Shown here: piece by piece, positions 17,636-25,859 of the stretch | Layout: every line of letters begins with the position of its first letter | Numbering within the stretch: position 1 is the stretch's first letter | Source: Acidimicrobiaceae bacterium | GTDB taxonomy: Bacteria; Actinomycetota; Acidimicrobiia; Acidimicrobiales; RAAP-2 | Assembly (NCBI GenBank): GCA_027315315.1 | Contig: DAHUYG010000043.1 | Span: 1-64,000 of the forward strand | Direction: 5' to 3' | DNA: 64,000 nucleotides | The notes under the pieces: generated by a model | Database searches by the model: none | What the model was told of the DNA's origin: nothing | What the model saw: only the letters and a program-made list of their open reading frames with translations | Position numbers and translations under genes: made by a program

Positions 17636-18657
17636 GCGCGACCGGCCGCACCCCGAGCGAGGAGCTCGACGAGACCCTCGAGGAGCTGTCGGGCCCGGCG
17701 CACGCCGAGCTGCTGGTCAGCCACAACCACCTGATGCCCGGGCTCCTCGGCGCCCACGACGAGCTGTTGCGCGTCATCGAGGCCGCGTTCTCCGACACCC
17801 GCATCACCGTGCAGGGCAACCGGATCGTGGCCGAGGGGCCCGAGGCCGCCCGGGTCGTCGGGCTCTTCGACGAGCTGGTCCAGGTGCTCCAGTCGGGCCA
17901 GGGGCTCGACGCGGCGAAGGTCGCGAGGACCGTCGACATGGTCCGAGAGGACCTCTCGCCCGCCGAGGTCCTGAACGCGCAGATCCTCCGCTCGGCCAAG
18001 GGCCGGACCATCCGTCCGCGCTCGGCGGGCCAGAAGCGCTACACCGACGCCATCGCCGAGCACGTGGTGACGATCGGCATCGGCCCTGCCGGGACCGGCA
18101 AGTCGTACCTGGCGGTCGCCCTCGCCGTGCAGGCGCTCCAGTCGCGCCAGGTCAAGCGGATCATCCTCACCCGCCCGGCGGTGGAGGCGGGCGAGCGCCT
18201 CGGCTTCCTCCCGGGCGACCTCATGGCCAAGGTCGACCCCTACCTGCGCCCGCTCTATGACGCGCTGTTCGACCTGCTCGACCCCGAGGGCGCCCAGCGG
18301 CTGCTCGACCGGGGCACGATCGAGGTCGCCCCGCTCGCCTTCATGCGGGGCCGCACGCTCAACTCGTCGTTCATCATCTTGGACGAGGCGCAGAACACGA
18401 CGCCCGAGCAGATGAAGATGTTCCTCACGAGGATCGGCTTCGGCTCCAAGTGCGTCGTGACGGGCGACGTCACCCAGATCGACGTGGCCGGCGGGCGCTC
18501 GGGCCTGGTCGGCCTGGAGGACGTCTTGAGCGGGGTCGAGAACGTCGCCTTCGTGCACCTCAACCGGGGCGACGTCGTGCGGCACAAGATCGTGGCCGAC
18601 ATCATCGACGCCTACGAGCACGCCGAACGGCGCGGGTCGCGCACCGATGGCCGTTGA
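17632..18657 (+). CDS. phoH: PhoH family ATPase
   Basis: 341 residues. An N-terminal KH-like segment precedes the ATPase core with Walker A GPAGTGKS near residue 152, LTRPAVEAGERLGFLPGDL, and Walker B SFIILDEAQNTT near residue 248, then VVTGDVTQID. PhoH-like proteins are predicted RNA-associated ATPases and are typically followed by ybeY, as here (11-bp overlap). GTG start overlaps the HIT stop. Confidence 0.94.
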   Translation: MSATGRTPSEELDETLEELSGPAHAELLVSHNHLMPGLLGAHDELLRVIEAAFSDTRITVQGNRIVAEGPEAARVVGLFDELVQVLQSGQGLDAAKVARTVDMVREDLSPAEVLNAQILRSAKGRTIRPRSAGQKRYTDAIAEHVVTIGIGPAGTGKSYLAVALAVQALQSRQVKRIILTRPAVEAGERLGFLPGDLMAKVDPYLRPLYDALFDLLDPEGAQRLLDRGTIEVAPLAFMRGRTLNSSFIILDEAQNTTPEQMKMFLTRIGFGSKCVVTGDVTQIDVAGGRSGLVGLEDVLSGVENVAFVHLNRGDVVRHKIVADIIDAYEHAERRGSRTDGR

Positions 18658-19150
18658 CGTCTTCGCCGCCGACGAGCAGTCCGACGCCCCGGTCGAGCTC
18701 GAGCGTTGGAGCACGCTCGCCCGGGCCGTGCTCGAGGCGCGCGGGGTCCGGGGCGGGGCCGAGGTCTCGCTGCTGTTCGTCGACGAGGAGGCGATCGCGG
18801 CGCTGAACGAGCGGTTCGTGGACCGCCGGGGTCCGACCGACGTGCTCGCCTTCCCGGTCGAGGACGACCCGGTGTCCGCCGGGCGGTTCCCCGACATGGG
18901 GGGCAGCGGCCCGGGGGCCGACCCCGAGGACCGGCCGCCTCTCCTGCTCGGCGACGTCGTGGTCTGCCCGGTGGTCGCCGAGCGCAACGCGAGGGACCGC
19001 TCGATCCCCTACGACGACGAGATCGCCCTCCTCATCGTCCACGGGATCCTCCACCTCCTCGGCATGGACCATCAGCTCGACGCCGAGGCCGAGGAGATGG
19101 AGGCCCTAGAGCGCGAGCTGCTCGCGAAGTTTCACGCGGGCTCGGCGTGA
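18647..19150 (+). CDS. ybeY: Endoribonuclease YbeY
   Basis: 167 residues. The zinc motif HGILHLLGMDH (H-x3-H-x5-H) is near residues 132-142, and RGPTDVLAFPVED matches the conserved substrate-cleft segment. YbeY takes part in 16S rRNA 3'-end maturation and ribosome quality control. A 20-residue Gly/Pro/Asp-rich insertion follows the TDVLAFP segment and is longer than in E. coli. Stop overlaps the next ATG by one base. Confidence 0.94.
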   Translation: MAVDVFAADEQSDAPVELERWSTLARAVLEARGVRGGAEVSLLFVDEEAIAALNERFVDRRGPTDVLAFPVEDDPVSAGRFPDMGGSGPGADPEDRPPLLLGDVVVCPVVAERNARDRSIPYDDEIALLIVHGILHLLGMDHQLDAEAEEMEALERELLAKFHAGSA

Positions 19151-20451
19151 TGCTCGCGGCATCGGGCTGGCGGGCCTCGGACGGCGCGCTGCTGGCGGTG
19201 ATCGTCGTGCTCCTCGTCGGCTCGGGGGTCCTGGCGCTGGCCGAGACCAGCCTCGTGCGGACGAGCCGGGTGAAGGCCAAGGCGCTCGCCGACCAGCACC
19301 GCCGTGGGGCGCGTCCGTTGGTGCGCCTGGTCGAGCGGCCCGAGCGCTTCTTGAACCCGATCCTGCTCCTCGTCCTCATCTGCCAGCTGGTCTCGGCCAC
19401 CCTGGTCGGGGTGCTGGCCGAGCAGTGGTTCGGCCCGATCGGGGTCGTGATCGGGACCGTCTTCGAGGTCGTCGTGATCTTCGTGCTCTTCGAGGCGGTG
19501 CCGAAGAACTGGGCGGTCCACAACCCCGAGCGGGCCGCCCTGTTCAGCGCGCCGCTGGTCGCCGGCCTCGTGCGGTTCCCCCCGGTGCGCGTCGCCTCCA
19601 AGGTCCTGATCGGGCTGGCCAACGCGCTCATCGGTCGCCGGGGCGACGGCCCGGCGCAGAACGTGACCGAGTCCGAGCTCCTGGCCATGGCGGACGTGGC
19701 GCACGCCGAGGAGGTGATCGAGACCTCCGAGCGGGCGTTCATCCACTCGATCATCGACTTCGGCGACACCGTGGTGCGCGAGGTCATGGTCCCGCGACCC
19801 GACATGGTCACCGTCGAGGACGACGCCAGCGTCGCCGAGGCGCTGCGCCGGGCACTGGCCGCCGGCTACAGCCGGCTTCCCGTGTACCACGAGAACGTCG
19901 ACGACGTGATCGGCGTCGCGTACGCGAAGGACCTCATGCAGAGCGAGCAGACCGGCCGGGGGCCCGAGGCCGTGCGGGGCCATGTGCGCGAGGCCCACTT
20001 CGTGCCCGAGACCAAGCGCGTTGCCTCGATGCTGCGCGAGATGCAGGACGCCAAGTTCCACCTGGCCGTCGTGGTCGACGAGTACGGCGGGACGGTCGGG
20101 CTGGTGACGATGGAGGACCTGATCGAGGAGCTCGTGGGCGAGATCGTCGACGAGTACGACGTCGACGAGCCGGCCGTCGAGCGCCTGGAGGGGGGCGGCA
20201 TCGTCGTCGCCGGCCGGATGCCCGTCGACGACGCCGCCGAGCTCCTCGGCACCGAGCTGCCCGAGGGCGGCTGGGACAGCGTGGGCGGGCTGTTCTTGGA
20301 CATGGCGGGGCGGGTGCCCGAGGAGGGCGAGTCGGTCACGGTCGACGGCCTGCGCCTCGTGGCCGAGCGGGTGCAGGGCCGGCGGATCGCGCGGGTCCGC
20401 ATCGAGGCGCTGCCGGTGGCCGCCGGCGGGCCCGACGGCGCCGGCGACTGA
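19150..20451 (+). CDS. CNNM/CBS-domain transporter-associated protein (CorC/HlyC family)
   Basis: 433 residues. The N-terminal DUF21/CNNM region has four hydrophobic segments (from LLAVIVVLLVGSGVLALAET to VVVIFVLFEAVPKNWAV). Two CBS domains follow (MVPRPDMVTVEDDASVAEAL; HLAVVVDEYGGTVGLVTMED), then a CorC_HlyC domain (GRMPVDDAAELLG). Family members are implicated in Mg2+/Co2+ efflux or regulation. The ybeY-corC-era order is classic. A GTG lies one codon upstream of the chosen ATG. Confidence 0.92.
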   Translation: MLAASGWRASDGALLAVIVVLLVGSGVLALAETSLVRTSRVKAKALADQHRRGARPLVRLVERPERFLNPILLLVLICQLVSATLVGVLAEQWFGPIGVVIGTVFEVVVIFVLFEAVPKNWAVHNPERAALFSAPLVAGLVRFPPVRVASKVLIGLANALIGRRGDGPAQNVTESELLAMADVAHAEEVIETSERAFIHSIIDFGDTVVREVMVPRPDMVTVEDDASVAEALRRALAAGYSRLPVYHENVDDVIGVAYAKDLMQSEQTGRGPEAVRGHVREAHFVPETKRVASMLREMQDAKFHLAVVVDEYGGTVGLVTMEDLIEELVGEIVDEYDVDEPAVERLEGGGIVVAGRMPVDDAAELLGTELPEGGWDSVGGLFLDMAGRVPEEGESVTVDGLRLVAERVQGRRIARVRIEALPVAAGGPDGAGD

Positions 20452-20452
20452 G

Positions 20453-21343
20453 GTGCACAGCGGCTTCGTGGCCATCGTCGGGCGCCCCAACGTCGGCAAG
20501 TCGACGCTGCTCAACCGGCTGGTCGGCACCAAGGTCTCGATCACCTCCTCGCGGCCGAACACGACGCGCTTCACCGTGCGCGGCGTGCTGCACCGCGACG
20601 ACGCCCAGGCGGTGTTCGTGGACACCCCGGGCCTCCACAAGCCCCGCAACGCACTGGGCGGGCGCCTGAACGAGGCCGCCATGGCGTCCCTCCACGACGT
20701 CGACGTGGCGATCGCGGTGCTCGACGCGACGGCGCGCATCGGGCCGGGCGACCGGCGCGTGCTGGCCGGTGCGCTCGGGGCGACGGCCGGCCCGCAGGGC
20801 GAGGGCGGCCCCCTCGTGGTGGTCAACAAGATCGACCGGGCGCGTCCCGGACAGGTCCTCGAGCGGCTCCAGGAGGGCTGCGACGCCGTCGAGGAGCTCG
20901 GGGGGCCCGGTGCCTCGAGCGCCCAGTACTTCCCGCTATCCGCCACGACCGGCCAGGGGGTCGAGGCGCTGGTCGAGGCGGTCCTCGAGCGCCTGCCCGA
21001 GGGCCCCCCCTACTTCCCGCCCGACATGGTGAGTGACCTCCCCGAGCCCATTGCGGTCGCCGAGCTCGTGCGCGAGCAGCTGCTGCGCCACGCCCGCGAG
21101 GAGCTGCCCCACTCGATCGCGTGCGTGGTGAGCGAGTGGGAGTGGCCCCGGATCCGCTGCGAGATCCTGGTCGAGCGGGAGTCCCAGAAGGGGATCGTCA
21201 TCGGGGCGGGCGGTGAGGTGCTGAAGGCGGTGGGCACCGCGGTGCGGGCCCAGCTCCCAGATGGCGCCTACGTCGAGCTCTTCGTGCGGGTCGAGCCGCA
21301 CTGGCCCCAGCGCGCCGATGCCCTCGACCGCCTCGGGTACTGA
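20453..21343 (+). CDS. era: GTPase Era
   Basis: 296 residues. G1 GRPNVGKS (10-17), G2 in TTRFTVRG, G3 DTPGLHKP, G4 NKIDRA, and a C-terminal KH domain with VIGAGGEVLKAVGTAVR that binds the 3' end of 16S rRNA. Era is needed for 30S maturation. GTG start, 1 bp after the corC stop. An insertion (GATAGPQGEGG) precedes G4. Stop lies 12 bp from the convergent enoyl-CoA hydratase. Confidence 0.95.
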   Translation: MHSGFVAIVGRPNVGKSTLLNRLVGTKVSITSSRPNTTRFTVRGVLHRDDAQAVFVDTPGLHKPRNALGGRLNEAAMASLHDVDVAIAVLDATARIGPGDRRVLAGALGATAGPQGEGGPLVVVNKIDRARPGQVLERLQEGCDAVEELGGPGASSAQYFPLSATTGQGVEALVEAVLERLPEGPPYFPPDMVSDLPEPIAVAELVREQLLRHAREELPHSIACVVSEWEWPRIRCEILVERESQKGIVIGAGGEVLKAVGTAVRAQLPDGAYVELFVRVEPHWPQRADALDRLGY

Positions 21344-21355
21344 GTCCCCGGGTAC

Positions 21356-22177
21356 TCAGGCGCCGCCCGGGGGGCCGAGGGAGGGCGGCTCGCCGAGCGG
21401 AGGGAAGTTCGGCACCCGGCGCTCCACGAAGCTGGCCACCCCCTCTGGGAAGTCCGGCCCGCGCAGCGACTCGGCCATGAGCTCGTTGCTCTCGGCCACG
21501 GCGCGCTCGAACCCGGCGTCGAGGTGGCGGTAGACCTGGAGCTTCATCGCCGCCATCGAGGTGGGCGAGCAGTGCGTGGCGAGCTCCCGGGCGTAGGCGA
21601 GCGCCTCGGCGAGGAGCCGCTCACCGGGCACCACCCGGTCGACGAGCCCCATGGCGAGGGCCTCCTCGGCGAGGACCACGCGGCCGGACAAGAGGAGGTC
21701 CAAGGCCCGGCTCGGTCCGACCAGCCGGGGCAGGATCCAGGAGATCCCGTGCTCGGCGACGAGGCCGCGCCGGGCGAACGCGGTGGTCAGCTTGGCGCCG
21801 GCCGCCGCGAAGCGCACGTCGCACATGAGCGCCTGGACGAGCCCGATGCCGGCGCAGGCCCCGTTGATGGCGGCGATGATCGGCTTGGGGATCCCGAGGG
21901 GCAGCGACTGGGGCCGGTGCTCGCCCGGGGGCAGCCCGCCGCTGCGCGCGATCTCCCCGAGGTCGTCCATGTCGGCCCCGGCACAAAACCCGCGTCCGGC
22001 GCCGGTGAGGACGATGGCCCGGACCGCGGGGTCCGAGGCGGCGTCCTCGAGCAGGTCGAAGTAGCGCCGCTCGATCGCCGAGGACCAGGCGTTCAGGCGC
22101 TCGGGCCGATGCAGGGTGAAGAGCGCCACCCCCCGGTCGAGCTCGTGGAGGACGGGCTCGCTCTGCGATGCGGTCAT
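21356..22177 (-). CDS. Enoyl-CoA hydratase/isomerase family protein
   Basis: 273 residues, crotonase fold. Oxyanion-hole segments are GAGRGFCAGADMDD and PIIAAINGACAGIGL; the catalytic-loop region is ARRGLVAEHGISWILPRLVG, where E of AEHG aligns with a crotonase glutamate. It could be a hydratase or isomerase acting on acyl-CoA. It is divergent from the acyl-CoA dehydrogenase at 22399 across 221 bp holding a palindrome. A GGGGG-rich ribosome site precedes the ATG. Confidence 0.9.
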   Translation of the reverse strand: MTASQSEPVLHELDRGVALFTLHRPERLNAWSSAIERRYFDLLEDAASDPAVRAIVLTGAGRGFCAGADMDDLGEIARSGGLPPGEHRPQSLPLGIPKPIIAAINGACAGIGLVQALMCDVRFAAAGAKLTTAFARRGLVAEHGISWILPRLVGPSRALDLLLSGRVVLAEEALAMGLVDRVVPGERLLAEALAYARELATHCSPTSMAAMKLQVYRHLDAGFERAVAESNELMAESLRGPDFPEGVASFVERRVPNFPPLGEPPSLGPPGGA

Positions 22178-22315
22178 GGGGCCCCCTTTTGTCGCGCTCC
22201 CCACACGATCGGCCCAACGGCGGCCGGCCGCAACCCCTCGGGCACCCCGACGCGCACCGGCGCCCGGGCCGGGGAGACCGGCGCTTGCCAGTCGGGGCCC
22301 GGAGTGGGAACGTTC

Positions 22316-22327
22316 CCTAACGCGTCG
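22316..22327. promoter_or_regulatory. 12-bp perfect palindrome, candidate operator
   Basis: GGGAACGTTCCC lies in the 221-bp gap between two divergent acyl-CoA genes, 72 bp before the dehydrogenase start. Its position and symmetry suit a dimeric TetR-type repressor of lipid or acyl-CoA catabolism, but no such regulator is in the window. Confidence 0.4.
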
Positions 22328-22398
22328 GCGCCCCTCGTGGACGACGGCGCGCCGTCCGGCGCCGTGGGGGGCCGGGCACCGGGACCGAAAGGAGCCCC

Positions 22399-23706
22399 AT
22401 GGCATCGGGTGACACCGATCAGCTCCGCGAGGAGGTCAGCGCCTTCCTCGACGAGCAGTGGGACCTCGACCTCACCGTCGGCGAGTGGTGGGAGCGGCTC
22501 GCCCGCTCCGGTTGGGGCTTCCCGACCTGGCCGACCGAGTGGTTCGGCAAGGGGCTCGACACCGACCAGCTGCCAGTCCTCGACGCCCTGTTCAAGGAGC
22601 GGGGCGTGCTCGGCGCACCGGGGGGGCTCGGCCAGATGATGGGCGGTCCGGTGCTGATGCGCCACGCGAGCCGCGAGCAGCAGGAGCGCCACCTGTGGAA
22701 CCTGGCGGCCGGGGTCGAGTCGTGGTGCCAGTTCTTCAGCGAACCCGGCTCGGGCTCGGACCTCGCGAGCGCCCAGACCCGCGCCGTGCGCGACGGGGAC
22801 GAGTGGATCGTGAACGGACAGAAGGTGTGGACGTCGGGGGCGAGGACGGCGGACCGGGGGATGCTGGTCGCCCGGGTCAACATGGACGCGCCGAAGCACG
22901 CCGGGCTCGGGTACTTCATCATCGAGGTGGACCAGCCCGGCATCGACGTCCGCCCGCTCAAGCAGATGACCGGCGAGGCGCACTTCAACGAGGTCTTCTT
23001 CACCGACGCCCGGGTGCCCGACGCCGAGCTCATCGGGCGTCCGGGCGACGGCTGGGCCGCCGCGGTCACCACGCTCGCGTTCGAGCGCAGCGGCCGGGCC
23101 GGGGTGGTCGGTGCGGGGTTCGGGCGGGACACCGAGGTGCGCACCCGCCGCTCGGAGCTGCGCGCCCGCAGGCTGGGCGACGTCCTCGAGCGCTCCGGGG
23201 CGCGCCCGACCTCCTTCGACGCCCGCAACCCGGGCATCTCGGGTCGCCTGTCGCCGGTGTCACTCATCAAGGAGCCGGGCGCCAACCGCTCCGATCCGCT
23301 TCGCCAGGACGTCACCCGCTACTACGTCCAGATCCGGGTGAACGCGATGAACCAGCAGCGGGCCCGGGCCGCTGCGGAGGCCGGACGGGGGGCCGGCCCG
23401 GCCAGCTCGATCACCAAGCTCGCCCGGTCGGTCGCCACCCGCATCAATCGCGACGTCGGCCCGGCCATCCTCGGCGCCGGCGGCATGCTCATGGGCCCCG
23501 ATGCGCCGATGGGCGGGGCCGTCGCTCAGTCGACGCTCGCCGCACCCTCGAGCTCGATCGCCGGGGGCACCGACGAGATCCAGCACAACATCCTGGGCGA
23601 GCGGGTGCTGGGGCTGCCCCGCGAGCCCCAGGTCGACCGCGACGTGCCCTTCAAGGACCTGAAGGTGGGCACCATCCGTACCGAGGCACAGAGGGGGGAG
23701 TCATGA
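22399..23706 (+). CDS. Acyl-CoA dehydrogenase
   Basis: 435 residues. FAD and substrate motifs CQFFSEPGSGSDLASAQTRA, IVNGQKVWTSGARTADRGML and KQMTGEAHFNEVFFTDA are present, with C-terminal GGTDEIQHNILGERVLGLP. GAAAGGAG precedes the ATG. An insertion (about residues 235-320, Arg-rich) separates the middle and C-terminal domains and is longer than in the paralogue at 10213. The end overlaps the next gene by four bases (ATGA). Confidence 0.92.
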   Translation: MASGDTDQLREEVSAFLDEQWDLDLTVGEWWERLARSGWGFPTWPTEWFGKGLDTDQLPVLDALFKERGVLGAPGGLGQMMGGPVLMRHASREQQERHLWNLAAGVESWCQFFSEPGSGSDLASAQTRAVRDGDEWIVNGQKVWTSGARTADRGMLVARVNMDAPKHAGLGYFIIEVDQPGIDVRPLKQMTGEAHFNEVFFTDARVPDAELIGRPGDGWAAAVTTLAFERSGRAGVVGAGFGRDTEVRTRRSELRARRLGDVLERSGARPTSFDARNPGISGRLSPVSLIKEPGANRSDPLRQDVTRYYVQIRVNAMNQQRARAAAEAGRGAGPASSITKLARSVATRINRDVGPAILGAGGMLMGPDAPMGGAVAQSTLAAPSSSIAGGTDEIQHNILGERVLGLPREPQVDRDVPFKDLKVGTIRTEAQRGES

Positions 23707-24629
23707 CCGACACGGCCACCGAGGGGATCCGGGAGATCGACGGCTACCTGGTCGGCCCGCTGCGCACGCCGCGCAACCGGGCCTCGACCGCCTGGCGGGC
23801 CCGGGCCGGAGCGGCCGAGGGGCCCGCGCCCGACCCCCGCCACAACATCCACGACGATGCCACCGCGCAGGCGCTCGGGTTCCGGGGCGGCACCATCGCC
23901 GGCTCGATCCACCTCGACCAGTTCCCGCCGCTGCTCATGGCGGCCTTCGGCCGGCGGTGGTTCGAGCGCGGGTCGATCTCGCTCGCCTTCAAGAACGCGA
24001 CCATCGACGCCGAGCCGGTGCTCGCCATGCTGCGGGCGCCCGGCGGGGCGTCCCAGGTCAAGGCGCGCATGGAGCGCGAGGACGGCCTGCTCGTGGCCGA
24101 GGGGACGGCAGGGTGCGACGAGCACGAGCCCACCCACCTGCACGCGCTCGACCTGCGGCCGAGCCCGCCCGGGGAGCTCCGGCTCCTGGCCGGCGTCCGC
24201 CCGGGCGACCCCATCCGCCGGCGCAGCTTCGTCGCCGAGTCGGGGTCCCAGCGCGAGCGGATCGAGACGGGCGCCCTGACAGAGCCGCTCGACTTCTACG
24301 TCGGCCCCTCCCCGTGGGGACCGCCCATCGTCAACCCCTCGGCGATCGTCCAGCACCTCCGCAACGGGGCGGAGGACTTCGGGCCGCACATCAAGGACGC
24401 GGTCGGGCTCTTCAGCGCGATCGAGCTGCGGTTCTCCGACGGCCCGCTGCGTTGCGACACCCCCTACAGCCTCTCGGGCGAGGTGGTGGCGGTCGGGGCA
24501 AGCCCGAAGACCGAGTACGTCTGGTTCGACAGCCACGCGAGCGGCGAGGACGGCTCGGTCGTCGTCTCCATGCGGATGCAGCTGCGCTGGATGAAGGCGT
24601 CTTCCTCCCTCTACGCACAGGCGCGCTGA
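23703..24629 (+). CDS. Unknown protein, probable double-hotdog (MaoC-like) fold
   Basis: 308 residues, not recognised with certainty. RHNIHDDATAQALGFRGGTIAGSIHLDQFPPLL resembles the hydratase-2/MaoC start (D-x4-H-x-G region), and the LSLAFKNATIDAEPVLAMLR stretch looks like a hotdog strand pair. The second half has GPPIVNPSAIVQHLRNGA. It is translationally coupled on both sides with an acyl-CoA dehydrogenase and a CoA transferase, so a role on a CoA thioester is likely. No signal peptide or membrane segment. Confidence 0.7.
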   Translation: MTDTATEGIREIDGYLVGPLRTPRNRASTAWRARAGAAEGPAPDPRHNIHDDATAQALGFRGGTIAGSIHLDQFPPLLMAAFGRRWFERGSISLAFKNATIDAEPVLAMLRAPGGASQVKARMEREDGLLVAEGTAGCDEHEPTHLHALDLRPSPPGELRLLAGVRPGDPIRRRSFVAESGSQRERIETGALTEPLDFYVGPSPWGPPIVNPSAIVQHLRNGAEDFGPHIKDAVGLFSAIELRFSDGPLRCDTPYSLSGEVVAVGASPKTEYVWFDSHASGEDGSVVVSMRMQLRWMKASSSLYAQAR

Positions 24630-25840
24630 TGCCGGGCGCGCTCGAGGGCGTGCGCGTCCTCGAGTTCTCCGAGATGATCGCGGCGCCCTTCGCCGGGATG
24701 CACCTCGGCGACCTCGGGGCCGACGTGATCAAGGTGGAGCCCCCCGAGGGCGACCCGTGGCGCCACAGCCTCGAGTTCGCCCCCAACGAGAGCCGGACCT
24801 TCCTCTCGCTCAACCGCAACAAGCGCGGGCTCACCCTCGACCTCAAGCAGCCCGAGGCCCAAGGGGTGGTCCGGCGCATCGTGCCGAGCATGGACGTGGT
24901 GATCGTGAACTACCGGCCCGACGTGCCCAAGCGCCTCGGCATCGACTACGAATCCCTGGCCGAGCTGCATTCGGGCCTCATCTACGTGCAGAACACCGCG
25001 ATGGGGACCCGGGGCGAGCAGCGCCACCGCCCGGGCTACGACCTGATCGCCCAGGCGGTCACCGGCCTCATGGTGACCGGGGGCCGGATCGACGACGACG
25101 GCGTGCCGATGCCCCTCACGCCGGCCATCGGCGACTACGGGACCGGCCTCGTGCTCGCCCTCGCCATCTGCGCCGCGCTGTTCGCGAGGGAGCGCACCGG
25201 CCAGGGCCAGAAGGTGGAGACGACGCTGCTCGCCACGTCGCTCGCGTTCCAGACGGCGTCGTTCATGCGCACCGAGGTCACGAGTGCGGCGAGCGAGGCC
25301 AGCGTCGCCGCCTCGGGCGCCGAGGCCCGGGCCATGAACGCCTACTACCGCGTGTACCGCACGAGGGACTCCATGGTGGCCGTGGCGTGCCTGACGCCGG
25401 TCCTGCGGCGCAAGATGGCCCAGGCGATCGGGGTGGACGACGTGCGCCACGAGCGCAAGATCCCCCGTGACTCGCCGGAGGGCAAGGAGGCCGCCTTCGC
25501 CTTCACGGCGGCGGCCATCGAACGCTTCGCCGAGCGGACCACCGAGGAGTGGATGGCCCGCTTCGACGCTGCGGGGGTGCCCGCGGCCCCGGTGCGCTCG
25601 GTGGCCGAGCTCTTGGACGATCCCCAGGTGGCGGCGAACGACCTCGTCGTCGGCTTCGAGCACCCGGCCGCCGGCCGGGTGGAGATGGTCGGGCCGGTCA
25701 TGCAGATGGCGAAGACCCCGGCGACGGTTCGCCGCCCACCGCCCACCCTCGGCCAGCACAACGAGGAGATCCTCGTCGAGTTCGGGTACTCCGGGGCCGA
25801 GATCGCCTCGCTCCGGGCGAGCGGCGCGCTGGCCCACTGA
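24629..25840 (+). CDS. CaiB/BaiF family (class III) CoA transferase
   Basis: 403 residues. Family features: GVRVLEFSEMIAAPFAGMHLGDLGADVIKVEPP, SLNRNKRGLTLDLK, the expected nucleophile region TPAIGDYGTGLVLALAI (Asp in GDYGTG), and the C-terminal GVPAAPVRSVAELLDDPQV. It moves CoA between carboxylic acids. ATG overlaps the previous stop (TGATG). Acid substrate unknown; context suggests activation of an acid degraded by the two upstream enzymes. Confidence 0.92.
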   Translation: MPGALEGVRVLEFSEMIAAPFAGMHLGDLGADVIKVEPPEGDPWRHSLEFAPNESRTFLSLNRNKRGLTLDLKQPEAQGVVRRIVPSMDVVIVNYRPDVPKRLGIDYESLAELHSGLIYVQNTAMGTRGEQRHRPGYDLIAQAVTGLMVTGGRIDDDGVPMPLTPAIGDYGTGLVLALAICAALFARERTGQGQKVETTLLATSLAFQTASFMRTEVTSAASEASVAASGAEARAMNAYYRVYRTRDSMVAVACLTPVLRRKMAQAIGVDDVRHERKIPRDSPEGKEAAFAFTAAAIERFAERTTEEWMARFDAAGVPAAPVRSVAELLDDPQVAANDLVVGFEHPAAGRVEMVGPVMQMAKTPATVRRPPPTLGQHNEEILVEFGYSGAEIASLRASGALAH

Positions 25841-25859
25841 GCCAGGCGGGGGTCGCGGC

